This document shows positions 1 through 6,067 of a stretch of DNA of 10,008 nt, in pieces. The notes under the pieces are model-generated. The model made no database searches. It had not been told where the DNA came from and was given only the letters and a program-made list of their open reading frames with translations. Position numbers and translations under genes: made by a program. Location: assembly GCA_035763085.1 (NCBI GenBank), contig DASUBV010000409.1, forward strand, positions 1 to 10,008, given 5' to 3'. Source of the DNA: DASUBV01 sp035763085. Lineage in GTDB: Bacteria; Actinomycetota; Actinomycetes; Streptosporangiales; Streptosporangiaceae. Every line of letters starts with the position of its first letter. Position 1 is the first letter of the stretch.

Positions 1-869
1 ACCGCGCCGGGGACGTGCCCGGCGGCGAAGTCCGCGACCGGCCGCACGTCGATCACCTGGCCGCCCGCCCCTTTCAGGGAGCGGAGGCCGGCCGGGGTGA
101 GCGGGGCCAGGCCGGGGATGCCCGTGACGGGGGCGGGACCGGAGCGGTTGAGCTCGGCGAGGCGGTCGAAGTACGCCGGGTAGGAGCCCAGGCTGGCCAG
201 CAGCCCGCGGGCGAACGCGTCCTCGTCCGGCGCGGCCAGCAGCGCGTTAGACGTCTTCTCCCCGCCGATCGTGGTGACCCGGGCGGCACCGGGCGGGGCG
301 GAGCAGAACGACCCGGCGCCGTGCGTCGGCCACACAGCGGTCGCGTCGGGCAAGGCGGCCAGCCGGCGCAGCGAGCGGTACTGGGCGCGGGCCAGTACTT
401 CGGTCTGGCTGGCGCCGAGCAGGTCGGTGCGGGCGGCCGACCCGACGATCAGCGACCCGCCGGTGAACACCCCCAGCTCCCGGCTCCCGTCCAGCAGCAG
501 GTAGGACAGGTGCTCGCCAGTGTGCCCGGGGGTGGCCAGGGCCCGCAGCGTCAGCCCGCCCAGATCCGTTTCGTCACCGTCGCCCAGCGCGGTGCGCGGG
601 AACTCCCGGCGCCCGGCCGCGGCGGCCAGCACCGTGGCACCGTCGTCGGCGGCCAGCTGCACGGCCCCGGACAGGAAGTCGGCGTGCAGGTGCGTGTCGG
701 CCGCGAACGCCATCCGCAGGCCTCGCCTCGCGGCGGCCTCGCGCAGCGCGCGCAAGTCACGGGACGCGTGGACCGCAAGCGCCCGCCCGTCGCCCAGGCC
801 GCCCAGGTAGGCACTGTTGCCCAGGCCCTCATCGACGAGCGGGACCAGATGATCACGGGCATAGCTCAC
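1..869 (-). CDS. MBL-fold persulfide dioxygenase-like protein with rhodanese domain (C-terminus cut by window edge)
   Basis: Likely an iron-dependent metallo-beta-lactamase-fold enzyme of the ETHE1/persulfide dioxygenase group, oxidising persulfide sulfur in the cytoplasm. Seen: about 289 residues from a GTG start. The metal motif THLHADFLSG is at residues 59-68 (H60, H62, D64), followed by PGHTGEH, then GGSLIVGSAARTDL and VWPTHG, the expected order of metal ligands. A rhodanese domain begins near the window edge (VIDVRPVADFAAGHVPGA), and the rest, about 165 residues by family length, lies outside. The GTG start is preferred because a GGAGG box lies 4 bases upstream and the protein begins with the usual YARDHLVPLVDEG-type segment; an ATG 7 bases further in is in another frame. 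F65 stands where ETHE1 has a second histidine, which as I recall is common in bacterial rhodanese-fused members. It is divergent from an ArsR-rhodanese gene, so both probably share one operator. It could instead be annotated as a generic MBL-fold hydrolase; the family call is firm, the substrate inferred. Confidence 0.88.
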   Translation of the reverse strand, partial: MSYARDHLVPLVDEGLGNSAYLGGLGDGRALAVHASRDLRALREAAARRGLRMAFAADTHLHADFLSGAVQLAADDGATVLAAAAGRREFPRTALGDGDETDLGGLTLRALATPGHTGEHLSYLLLDGSRELGVFTGGSLIVGSAARTDLLGASQTEVLARAQYRSLRRLAALPDATAVWPTHGAGSFCSAPPGAARVTTIGGEKTSNALLAAPDEDAFARGLLASLGSYPAYFDRLAELNRSGPAPVTGIPGLAPLTPAGLRSLKGAGGQVIDVRPVADFAAGHVPGA

Positions 870-911
870 GGGTCCTCCACAAGCGGAACGATCAGCTCTG
901 CGCCAATGCTA

Positions 912-931
912 CAATATTCCAAAGGATATTG
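912..931. promoter_or_regulatory. Candidate ArsR-family operator in the divergent promoter region
   Basis: The inverted repeat CAATAT-N8-ATATTG sits in the 72-bp gap between the divergent dioxygenase and ArsR-rhodanese genes, in the only A/T-rich patch nearby. Seven of ten dyad positions pair. It overlaps a possible -10 box for the ArsR gene (TACAAT, 910-915) and touches that gene's GGAG ribosome site (931-934). AT-rich imperfect palindromes over the promoter are typical ArsR/SmtB operators. Autorepression and joint control of the dioxygenase are inferred. Confidence 0.6.
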
Positions 932-941
932 GAGAAGCGAG

Positions 942-1613
942 ATGGATGAGCACGCGCGCAAGATGGCCCTGTACGAGCAGTTCGCCCGGGTCGGCAAGGC
1001 CCTGGCCAACCCGGCCCGGCTGGAGCTGCTGGACCTGCTCGCCCAGGGCGAGCGCAGCGTGGAAGACCTGGCCGCGGCCGCGCGGATGAAGACCTCCAAC
1101 ACCTCCGCCCAGCTGCACACGCTGGCCGCGGCCGGGCTGGCCGCCTCCCGCCGCGACGGGGTCAGGATCTACTACCGGGTCGCCGGCCCCGAGGTCACCG
1201 CGCTGGCCGGCCAGGTGCAGGACTTCGCGGCAGCCCGCCTCGCCGAGGCCGAGCAGGCCGCCCGCGGCTACCTCGGGGACGTGGCCGCGCTTGAGCCGGT
1301 CGCGCAGGACGAGCTGTTCCGCCGGCTGGGCGAGGGGCAGGTCCTGGTCCTGGACGTGCGGCCCGAGGCCGAGTACGCCGCCGGCCACATCCCCGGCGCG
1401 CTCAGCGTGCCCCACGACCAGCTCGCCGCCCGGCTCGCCGAGATCCCTGCGGGCACCGAGATCGTCGCCTACTGCCGGGGCCGCTACTGCGTGTTCGCCC
1501 CCGACGCGGTACGGCTGCTGCGCGCGCACGGCTTTCCCGCCCGCCCGCTTGAGGGAGGGCTGCCCGGCTGGCGGCTGGCAGGGCTGCCGGTCACCGCCCC
1601 CGCCGACGCATGA
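942..1613 (+). CDS. ArsR-family HTH repressor fused to a rhodanese domain
   Basis: A 223-residue fusion of a winged-helix ArsR/SmtB regulator and a rhodanese (sulfurtransferase) domain. Seen: the HTH region spans roughly residues 15-90, with the recognition segment SVEDLAAAARMKTSNTSAQL followed by a wing containing RRDGVRIYYRV. The rhodanese domain spans about 125-215, with LDVRPEAEYAAGHIPGA and the active-site loop CRGRYC at 178-183. The only cysteines in the whole protein are C178 and C183, so the ArsR half has no metal- or thiol-sensing cysteine. That suggests persulfidation of the rhodanese loop is the input signal (inference). The ATG is preceded by GGAG with a 7-base spacer. The frame is open far upstream, but that part runs antisense to the dioxygenase and is not coding. 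The divergent dioxygenase is the obvious target. The 3' end overlaps the convergent HAD gene by 23 bases. Confidence 0.9.
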   Translation: MDEHARKMALYEQFARVGKALANPARLELLDLLAQGERSVEDLAAAARMKTSNTSAQLHTLAAAGLAASRRDGVRIYYRVAGPEVTALAGQVQDFAAARLAEAEQAARGYLGDVAALEPVAQDELFRRLGEGQVLVLDVRPEAEYAAGHIPGALSVPHDQLAARLAEIPAGTEIVAYCRGRYCVFAPDAVRLLRAHGFPARPLEGGLPGWRLAGLPVTAPADA

Positions 1614-2256
1614 CCCCGCCGGCGGGGGAACCGGTGGTCATCGACGGCGGCGACCGCGCCTGCGTACGCCTGTTGCGCCAGCCGGCGCGCATGCCCGCCT
1701 GGCGGGCTCCGTGGATGTCCCAGGGGTGCACGGCAACCAGCGGCATCTGCGCGGCCGGGACCGAGCAGGCGCGGGCGGCGTAGGCGTAGGCGGCAGGCGC
1801 GGGCTTCCATGCCGGGGCGTCCTCGACGGACAGCAGCTGCTCGAATTCGCCGCGGACGCCCGCGGCGGTCAGCAGCTTCTCGGCGACATCGGCTGATCCG
1901 TTGCTGAGGGTGACCAGGCGCAGGCCGCCCTCGCGCAGCAGGCGCACCCCGTCCGGCACGTCGGGGTGGACGCTCAGGTCGCTGAAGCCGGTCAGGATAT
2001 GGTCGGCTGCCTCCGCTGCCGGGCGGTTCAGGCTGGTCCCGGCCAGCACCGCATCCAGCGCGCCGCGGGCAAGCCGGGCGAACGGCTCCCTGCCCCCGGC
2101 GGCCGTCAGCGCGAACCCGTCCCGCAGCACAGCGGCGAACCATGCCGCCGCCAGCAGCCCCGGGGCGCCGACGCCGGTGAAGCGGCCGGCCATCGGCGCC
2201 ATGTCGGAGCGGGTCTCATTGACGTCGAACACGATGACGCTCGGACGAGGCTCCAT
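1591..2256 (-). CDS. HAD-superfamily hydrolase, L-2-haloacid dehalogenase type
   Basis: A 221-residue HAD hydrolase of the type II haloacid dehalogenase family, which displaces halide from L-2-haloacids with an aspartate nucleophile. Seen: nucleophile motif FDVNET (D11, T15), R45 in the WFAAVLRDGF segment, motif II TLSNGS (S118), K151 in AWKPAPAAY with Y157, and motif III HPWD (D180). These positions match those I recall for catalytic residues of Pseudomonas L-2-haloacid dehalogenase, except that H177 stands where that enzyme has Asn. R16 replaces the usual Leu after DVNET. The last ~30 residues, after GMRAGWRNR, are poorly conserved and arginine/serine-rich, so the C-terminus could be altered. 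The ATG has AGGAG 5 bases upstream. It ends inside the 3' end of the ArsR-rhodanese gene. The native substrate is unknown and many relatives are generic phosphatase-like hydrolases. Confidence 0.85.
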   Translation of the reverse strand: MEPRPSVIVFDVNETRSDMAPMAGRFTGVGAPGLLAAAWFAAVLRDGFALTAAGGREPFARLARGALDAVLAGTSLNRPAAEAADHILTGFSDLSVHPDVPDGVRLLREGGLRLVTLSNGSADVAEKLLTAAGVRGEFEQLLSVEDAPAWKPAPAAYAYAARACSVPAAQMPLVAVHPWDIHGARQAGMRAGWRNRRTQARSPPSMTTGSPAGGVMRRRGR

Positions 2257-2285
2257 AGCATCTCCTGGCAGACGGCCACCCGCCC

Positions 2286-2462
2286 GTGTCGATGCTGCCG
2301 GCGCTGATGCCGATGATGGGCATCCACCTGCCCGCCTCCGTCGCCCCGCAGGTGACGGCCGCGGCTGCCAGCGGGGCCCGCGCCGGCGGGGACAGCATCG
2401 ACATCAGCCCGGCGGCCGCTGCACTTCGCCTACTCCGGCGAGGTGACCGTGACCACGGCTGA
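2286..2462 (+). other. Unidentified short reading frame in the gap before the oxidoreductase
   Basis: The 186-bp gap between the HAD gene and the oxidoreductase remnant contains a short open frame of about 58 codons from a GTG (or an ATG at 2292). It begins SMLPALMPMMGIHLPASVAP and ends in RLLRRGDRDHG, running into the oxidoreductase in another frame. The hydrophobic start looks protein-like rather than random, but I do not recognise the family. No clear ribosome site precedes it. It could be the tail of a gene whose front was lost when the oxidoreductase lost its 5' end. Confidence 0.2.
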
Positions 2463-3465
2463 GGGGGCGACTCGGGTGCTGGCCGCGCGCCGCGGCATCG
2501 TGGTCGCCACCGGGACCGAACCGGCCGTCCCGCCCGTCCCCGGCCTGGCCGGCACTCCGTTCTGGACCAACCGGGAGGCGGCCGAGGCCGAGCAGGTGCC
2601 GCAGTCCCTGATCGTGCTCGGCGGCGGCCCGGTCGGCGCGGAGCTGGCGCAGGTATTCGCCCGGTTCGGCGCGCGCGTCACGGTCATCGAGGCACTGCCC
2701 CGGCTGCTGCCCGCCGCCGAGCCTGAGGCGGGAGACCTGCTCGCAGCCGTGTTCGCCCGCGAGGGCATCGACATCCGCACCGGGACCCCCGCCGCCAGCG
2801 TCAGCCACAACGGTCGGCGATTCACCGTTCCCCTGGACGGCGAGACGCTCATCGCCGAGCGGCTGCTGGTCGCCGCCGGGCGCCGCACCCGCCTGGCCGG
2901 CCTCGGTGTCGCCGCTCTCGGCCTGGATCCTGCTGCCCGCGTCATCACCGTCGATGAGCGGATGCGGGCCGCCGAGGGGCTGTGGGCGATCGGGGACGTC
3001 ACCGGGGTCAGCGCGCACACCCATATGGCCATGTACCAGGCGGACATCGCCGTCCGCGACATCCTCGGCACCGGCGGGCCGGGCGCCGACTACCGGGCGG
3101 TCCCCGCCGTGACCTTCACCGACCTGGAGATCGGGCAGGTCGGGCTGACCGAGGCGCAGGCCCGCCAGCTCGGCATCGACGTGCGCACCGGGATCACCCA
3201 GGTGCCTTCGTCGGCGCGCGGCTGGATCCACAAGGCAGGCAACGACGGGTTCATCAAGCTCGTCGCCGACGCAGGGCGCGGCGTGCTCGTCGGCGCCACC
3301 TCCGCCGGGCCGGCAGGCGGGGAAGTCCTCGCCGCGCTCATCGTCGCCATCCACGCCCGGGTCCCGGTCTCCAGCCTGAAGACGATGATCTACGCCTACC
3401 CGACCTTCCACCGCGCGATCCAGGACGCGGTCCGTGACCTGGACAAGGGGGCCTCACCGGCCTGA
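2443..3465 (+). pseudogene. NAD(P)/FAD-dependent disulfide oxidoreductase lacking its N-terminal FAD domain
   Basis: About 340 residues of a pyridine nucleotide-disulfide reductase (mercuric reductase / dihydrolipoamide dehydrogenase-like). Seen, numbering from the GTG at 2443: VVATGTEP (20-27), the NAD(P)-binding Rossmann motif GGGPVG (60-65), the second FAD contact GLWAIGDVTG (179-188), and a dimerisation domain from about 215 ending in YAYPTFHRAIQDAVRDL. Missing: the roughly 120 N-terminal residues that carry the first FAD-binding GxGxxG and the redox-active CxxxxC. The homologous frame seems to start near 2419 (LHFAYSGEVTV) and is closed by TGA at 2353-2355. No other frame upstream resembles the lost domain. 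No convincing ribosome site precedes the GTG. Without the FAD domain and disulfide, reductase activity is unlikely, so I call it a 5'-truncated gene. The C-terminal tyrosine-proline (YPT) replaces the HPT seen in lipoamide dehydrogenases. Confidence 0.8.
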
Positions 3466-3585
3466 CGGCGGCCAGCCGGCTGACGCGCATGCCCGGACAC
3501 CGCGCGGGCAGACCCCACACGACCCAGCAGTCCGGACGGCTGCCGGGCCCGGAACTTGCGGGATACGAAGCAAAGGAGCGCCGAG

Positions 3586-4279
3586 ATGCCGCCTGCCTGG
3601 CTGACCGCCGTGTCATGGGCCGCGCTGGCCGTCGCGTTCGTCAGCACCGCCCGGATCACCTATGACATCTACGGCCGCGGCTACCGCCAGCAGATGACGG
3701 TCATGGAAGCGTCTGGCCGGTCAACTCAACGGCCTGTACTTCGGGCCGGCGGCGGTCGCCACCTACCGCGCCTGGGGCCGGCCGGCGAGCCGCCGCTGGC
3801 GGCGCGAGCACGGCGACCCGCCGGCCCGGCCCGGGTTTGCCGCCACAGCGGTCGGCGTGTCGCACTGCGGGGCCGGGTGCACGCTCGGCGACATCGCCGC
3901 CGAGTACACCGTCTTCGCCCTCGGCGCCAGCGTGGCCGGGCTCGCCCTGGGCGCGGAGTACATCGGCGACTACCTGACCGCGGTCGCGCTGGGCATCGTG
4001 TTCCAGTACTTCGCGATCGCTCCGATGCGCGGCCTGGGCCTGCGCAAGGGCCTCATCGAGGCAGCCAAGGCCGACATCGCGTCGCTGACCGCGTTCGAGA
4101 TCGGCCTGTTCGGCTGGATGGCGCTGGTGTACTTCGTGTTCTTCCCCGCCCCGCACCACCTGACCCCGGCCAGCCCCGTGTACTGGTTCCTGATGCAGGC
4201 CGGGATGATCGCCGGGTTCGTCACCGCCTGGCCGGCCAACGCCTGGCTGATCCGCGCCGGCATCAAGGAGGCCATGTGA
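3586..4279 (+). pseudogene. DUF4396 membrane protein, frameshifted near its N-terminus
   Basis: A DUF4396-type integral membrane protein of unknown function, read in two frames. Seen: the N-terminal part from ATG 3586 (AAAGGAG 7 bases upstream) has a membrane helix within AALAVAFVSTARITYDIYGR and continues to QQMTVMEA. The rest lies in another frame from about 3734, starting LYFGPAAVATYRAWG and including SHCGAGCTLGDIAAEY, several further helices and WLIRAGIKEAM at the stop. The bases between read VWPVN in a third frame, as expected after MEA. So the frame is lost by one missing base near 3711 and a 5-base tandem duplication at 3721-3730. The distal part alone is open from ATG 3857 and has no stop or other decay, so the damage looks recent. 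The cysteine-rich CGAGC segment may bind metal (inference). It lies in line with the oxidoreductase and the thioredoxin-like gene. Confidence 0.8.
3721..3730. repeat. 5-bp tandem duplication (TCAAC) that breaks the DUF4396 frame
   Basis: Two adjacent copies of TCAAC. Removing one copy and restoring one G near 3711 gives a continuous frame reading MEAVWPVNGLYFGPAA, as expected for the family. Confidence 0.7.
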
Positions 4280-4344
4280 CGGGCGTGCCCCGGGCCGACA
4301 CGTCCTCTGGCGCGCCCGGCACAGCCGATTACCCGCAGGGCTCC

Positions 4345-4376
4345 GTGACCTTCCAGGCAGGAGGAAGGCTTAGCGT
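4345..4376 (+). promoter_or_regulatory. MerR-family (CueR-like) promoter/operator candidate
   Basis: A -35-like GTGACC (4345-4350) and a -10-like TAGCGT (4371-4376) are separated by an overlong 20-base spacer, with the perfect inverted repeat CCTTCC-N8-GGAAGG (4349-4368) between them. Overlong spacers holding a dyad are the hallmark of MerR-family promoters, and the arms match the ACCTTCC/GGAAGG arms known for CueR operators. Predicted transcription would start near 4383, about 25 bases before the thioredoxin-like gene. No MerR-family gene lies in the window, so the regulator would act from elsewhere. Confidence 0.5.
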
Positions 4377-4406
4377 GGGCCATAGCCTGACTGATGAGCT
4401 GGAGCT

Positions 4407-4733
4407 ATGGAACTGACCATACTGACCGTCCCCGGCTGCCCGAACGCCGCGGCGCTTGAGGAGCGGCTCGCAGCCGTGCTGGCCGATTACCCCGGTTCCG
4501 TGGTCCGCCGCCGCCAGGTCGCCAATGAGCAGGAGGCGGCGGAAGCGGGGATGGCCGGCTCGCCGACGCTCCTGATCGACGGAACGGACCCGTTCGCCGT
4601 CCCGGGTCAGATGGCGGCCCTGTCCTGCCGCCTCTACCGGAACGAGGCCGGGCGGCTCGCAGGGGCACCGTCGGCAGAGGACCTGCGGCGGGCGCTGGAG
4701 CAGGCCAGTGCGGATGACCGGCATGTGCCCTAA
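4407..4733 (+). CDS. Small thioredoxin-fold protein with a single N-terminal CPN cysteine
   Basis: A 108-residue cytoplasmic protein. Seen: a beta-alpha-beta start MELTILTVPGCPNAAALEER with C11 where thioredoxins and glutaredoxins have the first active cysteine, a GSPTLLIDG segment with P53 as the likely cis-proline, then DPFAVPGQ and a second cysteine at 74 in LSCRLYR. There is no CxxC, so a classical dithiol mechanism is unlikely; C11 could work alone or with C74. As I recall, relatives in actinobacteria are often labelled thioredoxin family or, doubtfully, alkylmercury lyase. The ATG follows GGAG by only 2 bases, which is tight; no better in-frame start is seen. A MerR-type promoter candidate lies just upstream, which fits a metal- or thiol-stress role (inference). 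It is followed by 120 bp before the convergent ATPase remnant. Confidence 0.75.
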   Translation: MELTILTVPGCPNAAALEERLAAVLADYPGSVVRRRQVANEQEAAEAGMAGSPTLLIDGTDPFAVPGQMAALSCRLYRNEAGRLAGAPSAEDLRRALEQASADDRHVP

Positions 4734-4853
4734 CTGAGGCCGCCCCTAACTTGGGCCGACTGCTACCCTCCGGCAGGTACGTGTCAACGGCAGGCATCCC
4801 AGGAACGAGCCAAGTACAAGAAAGGTACACGCCATGGATCGAGTCTGTCTGGC

Positions 4854-5259
4854 TCAGTCCGGAGCAAGTTCGAACCATGTCGTCGTGGACTCGCTGCCCC
4901 GCCAGTAGCCCCATCGTGCTGCGCAGGCGTCCACGAGCCCCATCCCGCGGCGTCCCTCCGCGTCGCCGTCCGCGAAAGCAGCGGGCGGCAGGACCGGGGC
5001 ACTGTCCCCGCTGCGGTCGGTCACCTCTACCCTGACGTTTCCCTCGCAGACGACCACGGCTACTGTCACCAGCCCGCCCCGGGACCGCCGAGCCGCTATG
5101 CCGCACGCTGTTGGTCACCAGCTCGCTGGCCAGTAGTACCGCTAGGTCATTGCAGGGGTGAGACTCACCGAGCACCGCAGCCACGAACGCGCGGGCCAGC
5201 CCCACCCGCTCCGGCACCGCCGCGATCGTCACGCTCTCCGGAGCTGCCGCCTCGGACAT
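4854..5259 (-). pseudogene. HATPase_c (anti-sigma factor-like) regulatory ATPase, frameshifted
   Basis: A small GHKL-type ATPase of the RsbW-like family common in actinobacteria, about 135 residues if repaired. Seen: from ATG 5259, MSEAAAPESVTIAAVPERVG leads to the N-box ELVTNSVRHS (E46, N50). The frame then fails after SGSAVPG. One frame over, the protein continues LVTVAVVVCEGNVRVEVTDR, then DRSGD, the G2 box GMGLVDACAARWG and a C-terminal TTTWFELAPD at the stop. Removing one G from the GGGG run (plus-strand C run 5077-5080) restores a continuous protein (SAVPGGLVTVAVV). The break is in a homopolymer, so a sequencing error is possible. GGGGAGG lies about 11 bases before the ATG. Such proteins usually bind a sigma factor, anti-sigma antagonist or HTH partner; none is adjacent here. 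Confidence 0.8.
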
Positions 5260-5449
5260 CAGGCCACCGACCTCCCCGGCCCGCCCCCGCCCGGACGGGC
5301 ACCGGGAACAACAACGGGGCACAGACGGATGCACGCCCGACTCAGCCCCGGACGTCAAGTCACGCGCAGCCCCGTAACCAGGCACTTCGGCCGCGTCCAC
5401 AGGCGCGGTTACCGACCGCTGCCGGTGGCGGCCCACCGACCATGGGCCC

Positions 5450-5465
5450 ATTGGTCTAAACCAAT
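5450..5465. promoter_or_regulatory. GntR/HutC-type (DasR-like) operator candidate
   Basis: The sequence ATTGGTCTAAACCAAT has perfect 6-bp arms (ATTGGT/ACCAAT) around CTAA. It contains the GT-N-TA-N-AC core of HutC-subfamily GntR regulators and is close to the dre element (TGGTCTAGACCA) bound by DasR, the GlcNAc regulator of streptomycetes. It stands out as an A/T-rich patch in GC-rich DNA. The nearest genes are the broken ATPase (start 190 bp away, minus) and tRNA-Lys (300 bp away, plus). No sugar gene is in view, so the target is unclear. Confidence 0.5.
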
Positions 5466-5741
5466 CGTCGCTCGTGCTGGCTCCGTGCTCGCTCGGATGT
5501 TCCGGTACAGCGCGGCGCGACCCGGCACCCGCCGGCACCGACCGTCATGACCGTCCCCGCAGGGCCTCATCGGAAGGGCCTACCGGTGCCCTACCGATGA
5601 TCGGTGGATTTCCCCCGCAGTTACCGCAAACCGGGCAGGTGCACGGCGACTTCCGCGCCGCGTTCCCGCAGGCAGCGGCCCCGGGTCGACGGCAGCCGCC
5701 CCAGTATGCGCGCCCGATTCGCCGGAGCGGCCGATCCTTGC

Positions 5742-5747
5742 TAACAT
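5742..5747 (+). promoter_or_regulatory. Possible -10 box of the tRNA-Lys gene
   Basis: TAACAT preceded by TTGC resembles an extended -10 element and lies 17 bases before the tRNA 5' end, a plausible start distance. No good -35 box is seen at the expected place. Confidence 0.3.
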
Positions 5748-5764
5748 CTGGACGTTGCTAGTGA

Positions 5765-5837
5765 GCGCCGCTAGCTCAATTGGCAGAGCAGCGGACTCTT
5801 AATCCGCGGGTTCGGGGTTCAAGTCCCTGGCGGCGCA
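5765..5837 (+). tRNA. tRNA-Lys (anticodon CTT)
   Basis: A full cloverleaf is visible. The acceptor stem GCGCCGC/GCGGCGC has seven perfect pairs, the D stem is GCTC/GAGC, and the anticodon stem GCGGA/TCCGC carries loop CTCTTAA with anticodon CTT at 5798-5800. The T stem CGGGG/CCCTG has one G-T pair around loop TTCAAGT, and the discriminator base is A. CCA is not encoded (A is followed by CCC). The 3' half is the classic attachment site for tyrosine recombinases, and two integrase genes lie directly downstream. The gene is intact, as expected if integration restores the tRNA 3' end. Confidence 0.97.
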
Positions 5838-5845
5838 CCCGGTCT

Positions 5846-5880
5846 GAGCAGGCATTGTACAAGCCTGCTCTGACTTTTTT
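5846..5880 (+). terminator. Intrinsic terminator of tRNA-Lys
   Basis: A perfect 8-bp stem GAGCAGGC/GCCTGCTC (5846-5853 and 5863-5870) encloses a loop of nine bases that itself contains the palindrome TTGTACAA. A run of six T follows at 5875-5880. It lies 8 bases past the tRNA 3' end and would end tRNA transcription before the integrase region. Confidence 0.88.
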
Positions 5881-5888
5881 CCGAGCGG

Positions 5889-5921
5889 GTGGGACCATGG
5901 TGGGTCCAATGTGGGACCGGC
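5889..5921. repeat. Three tandem 11-bp repeats (GTGGGWCC-NNN), candidate integrase arm sites
   Basis: Copies start at 5889, 5900 and 5911: GTGGGACCATG, GTGGGTCCAAT and GTGGGACCGGC. The first eight bases are identical except for one A/T change, and the period is exactly 11 bases, about one helical turn. They sit between the tRNA terminator and the integrase stop, where tyrosine integrases of the lambda/L5 kind have arm-type sites. The repeat is directly visible; the role is inferred. Confidence 0.6.
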
Positions 5922-6031
5922 TCCCGGTCGGCCGAGCTTTCGGTTCTCTCTCCGGGCATGCTGAAGGCCCGGCTATCGCGCCGGGTTAGCGTTGTCCGGG
6001 TCCTCGGGTCGTTCGGGCAGGGTGGGGCCAC

Positions 6032-6047
6032 GCGCCATCACTGGCGC
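6032..6047 (-). terminator. Hairpin downstream of the first integrase
   Basis: The perfect stem GCGCCA/TGGCGC with a 4-base loop lies 21 bases past the integrase stop. There is no T run on the minus strand, as is common for actinobacterial terminators. A second small hairpin (GCCTGA-TGG-TCAGGC, 6059-6073) covers the stop codon itself. Confidence 0.5.
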
Positions 6048-6067
6048 TTTCCCAGGGTGCCTGATGG

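Larger units (their letters stand above)
5260..5764. other. About 500 bp without a recognisable gene
   Basis: Open frames exist on both strands but read as arginine/proline/glycine-rich strings with no family motif, as expected by chance in such GC-rich DNA. The stretch contains the GntR-type operator at 5450-5465 and presumably the promoters of the minus-strand ATPase and of the tRNA. I see no other structured element in it. Confidence 0.6.

Noticed and set aside
15..941. Long plus-strand open frame in front of the ArsR gene
   Set aside because: It is in frame with ArsR but runs antisense to the clearly conserved dioxygenase; its Arg/Gly/Gln-rich translation has no family motif and the ATG at 942 has its own ribosome site.
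1591..1690. Possible frameshift at the C-terminus of the HAD hydrolase
   Set aside because: Another frame offers an alternative tail, but it does not resemble the family clearly better; the catalytic residues are all upstream, so I left the gene intact.
4375..4416. 13-codon leader frame overlapping the thioredoxin-like start
   Set aside because: It starts inside the proposed -10 box of the promoter and is only the end of a frame left open by chance since the DUF4396 gene.
4405..5538. 377-codon minus-strand frame
   Set aside because: Only the part from 5259 to about 5080 carries HATPase_c motifs; the rest is antisense to the thioredoxin-like gene or low-complexity sequence opened by the frameshift.
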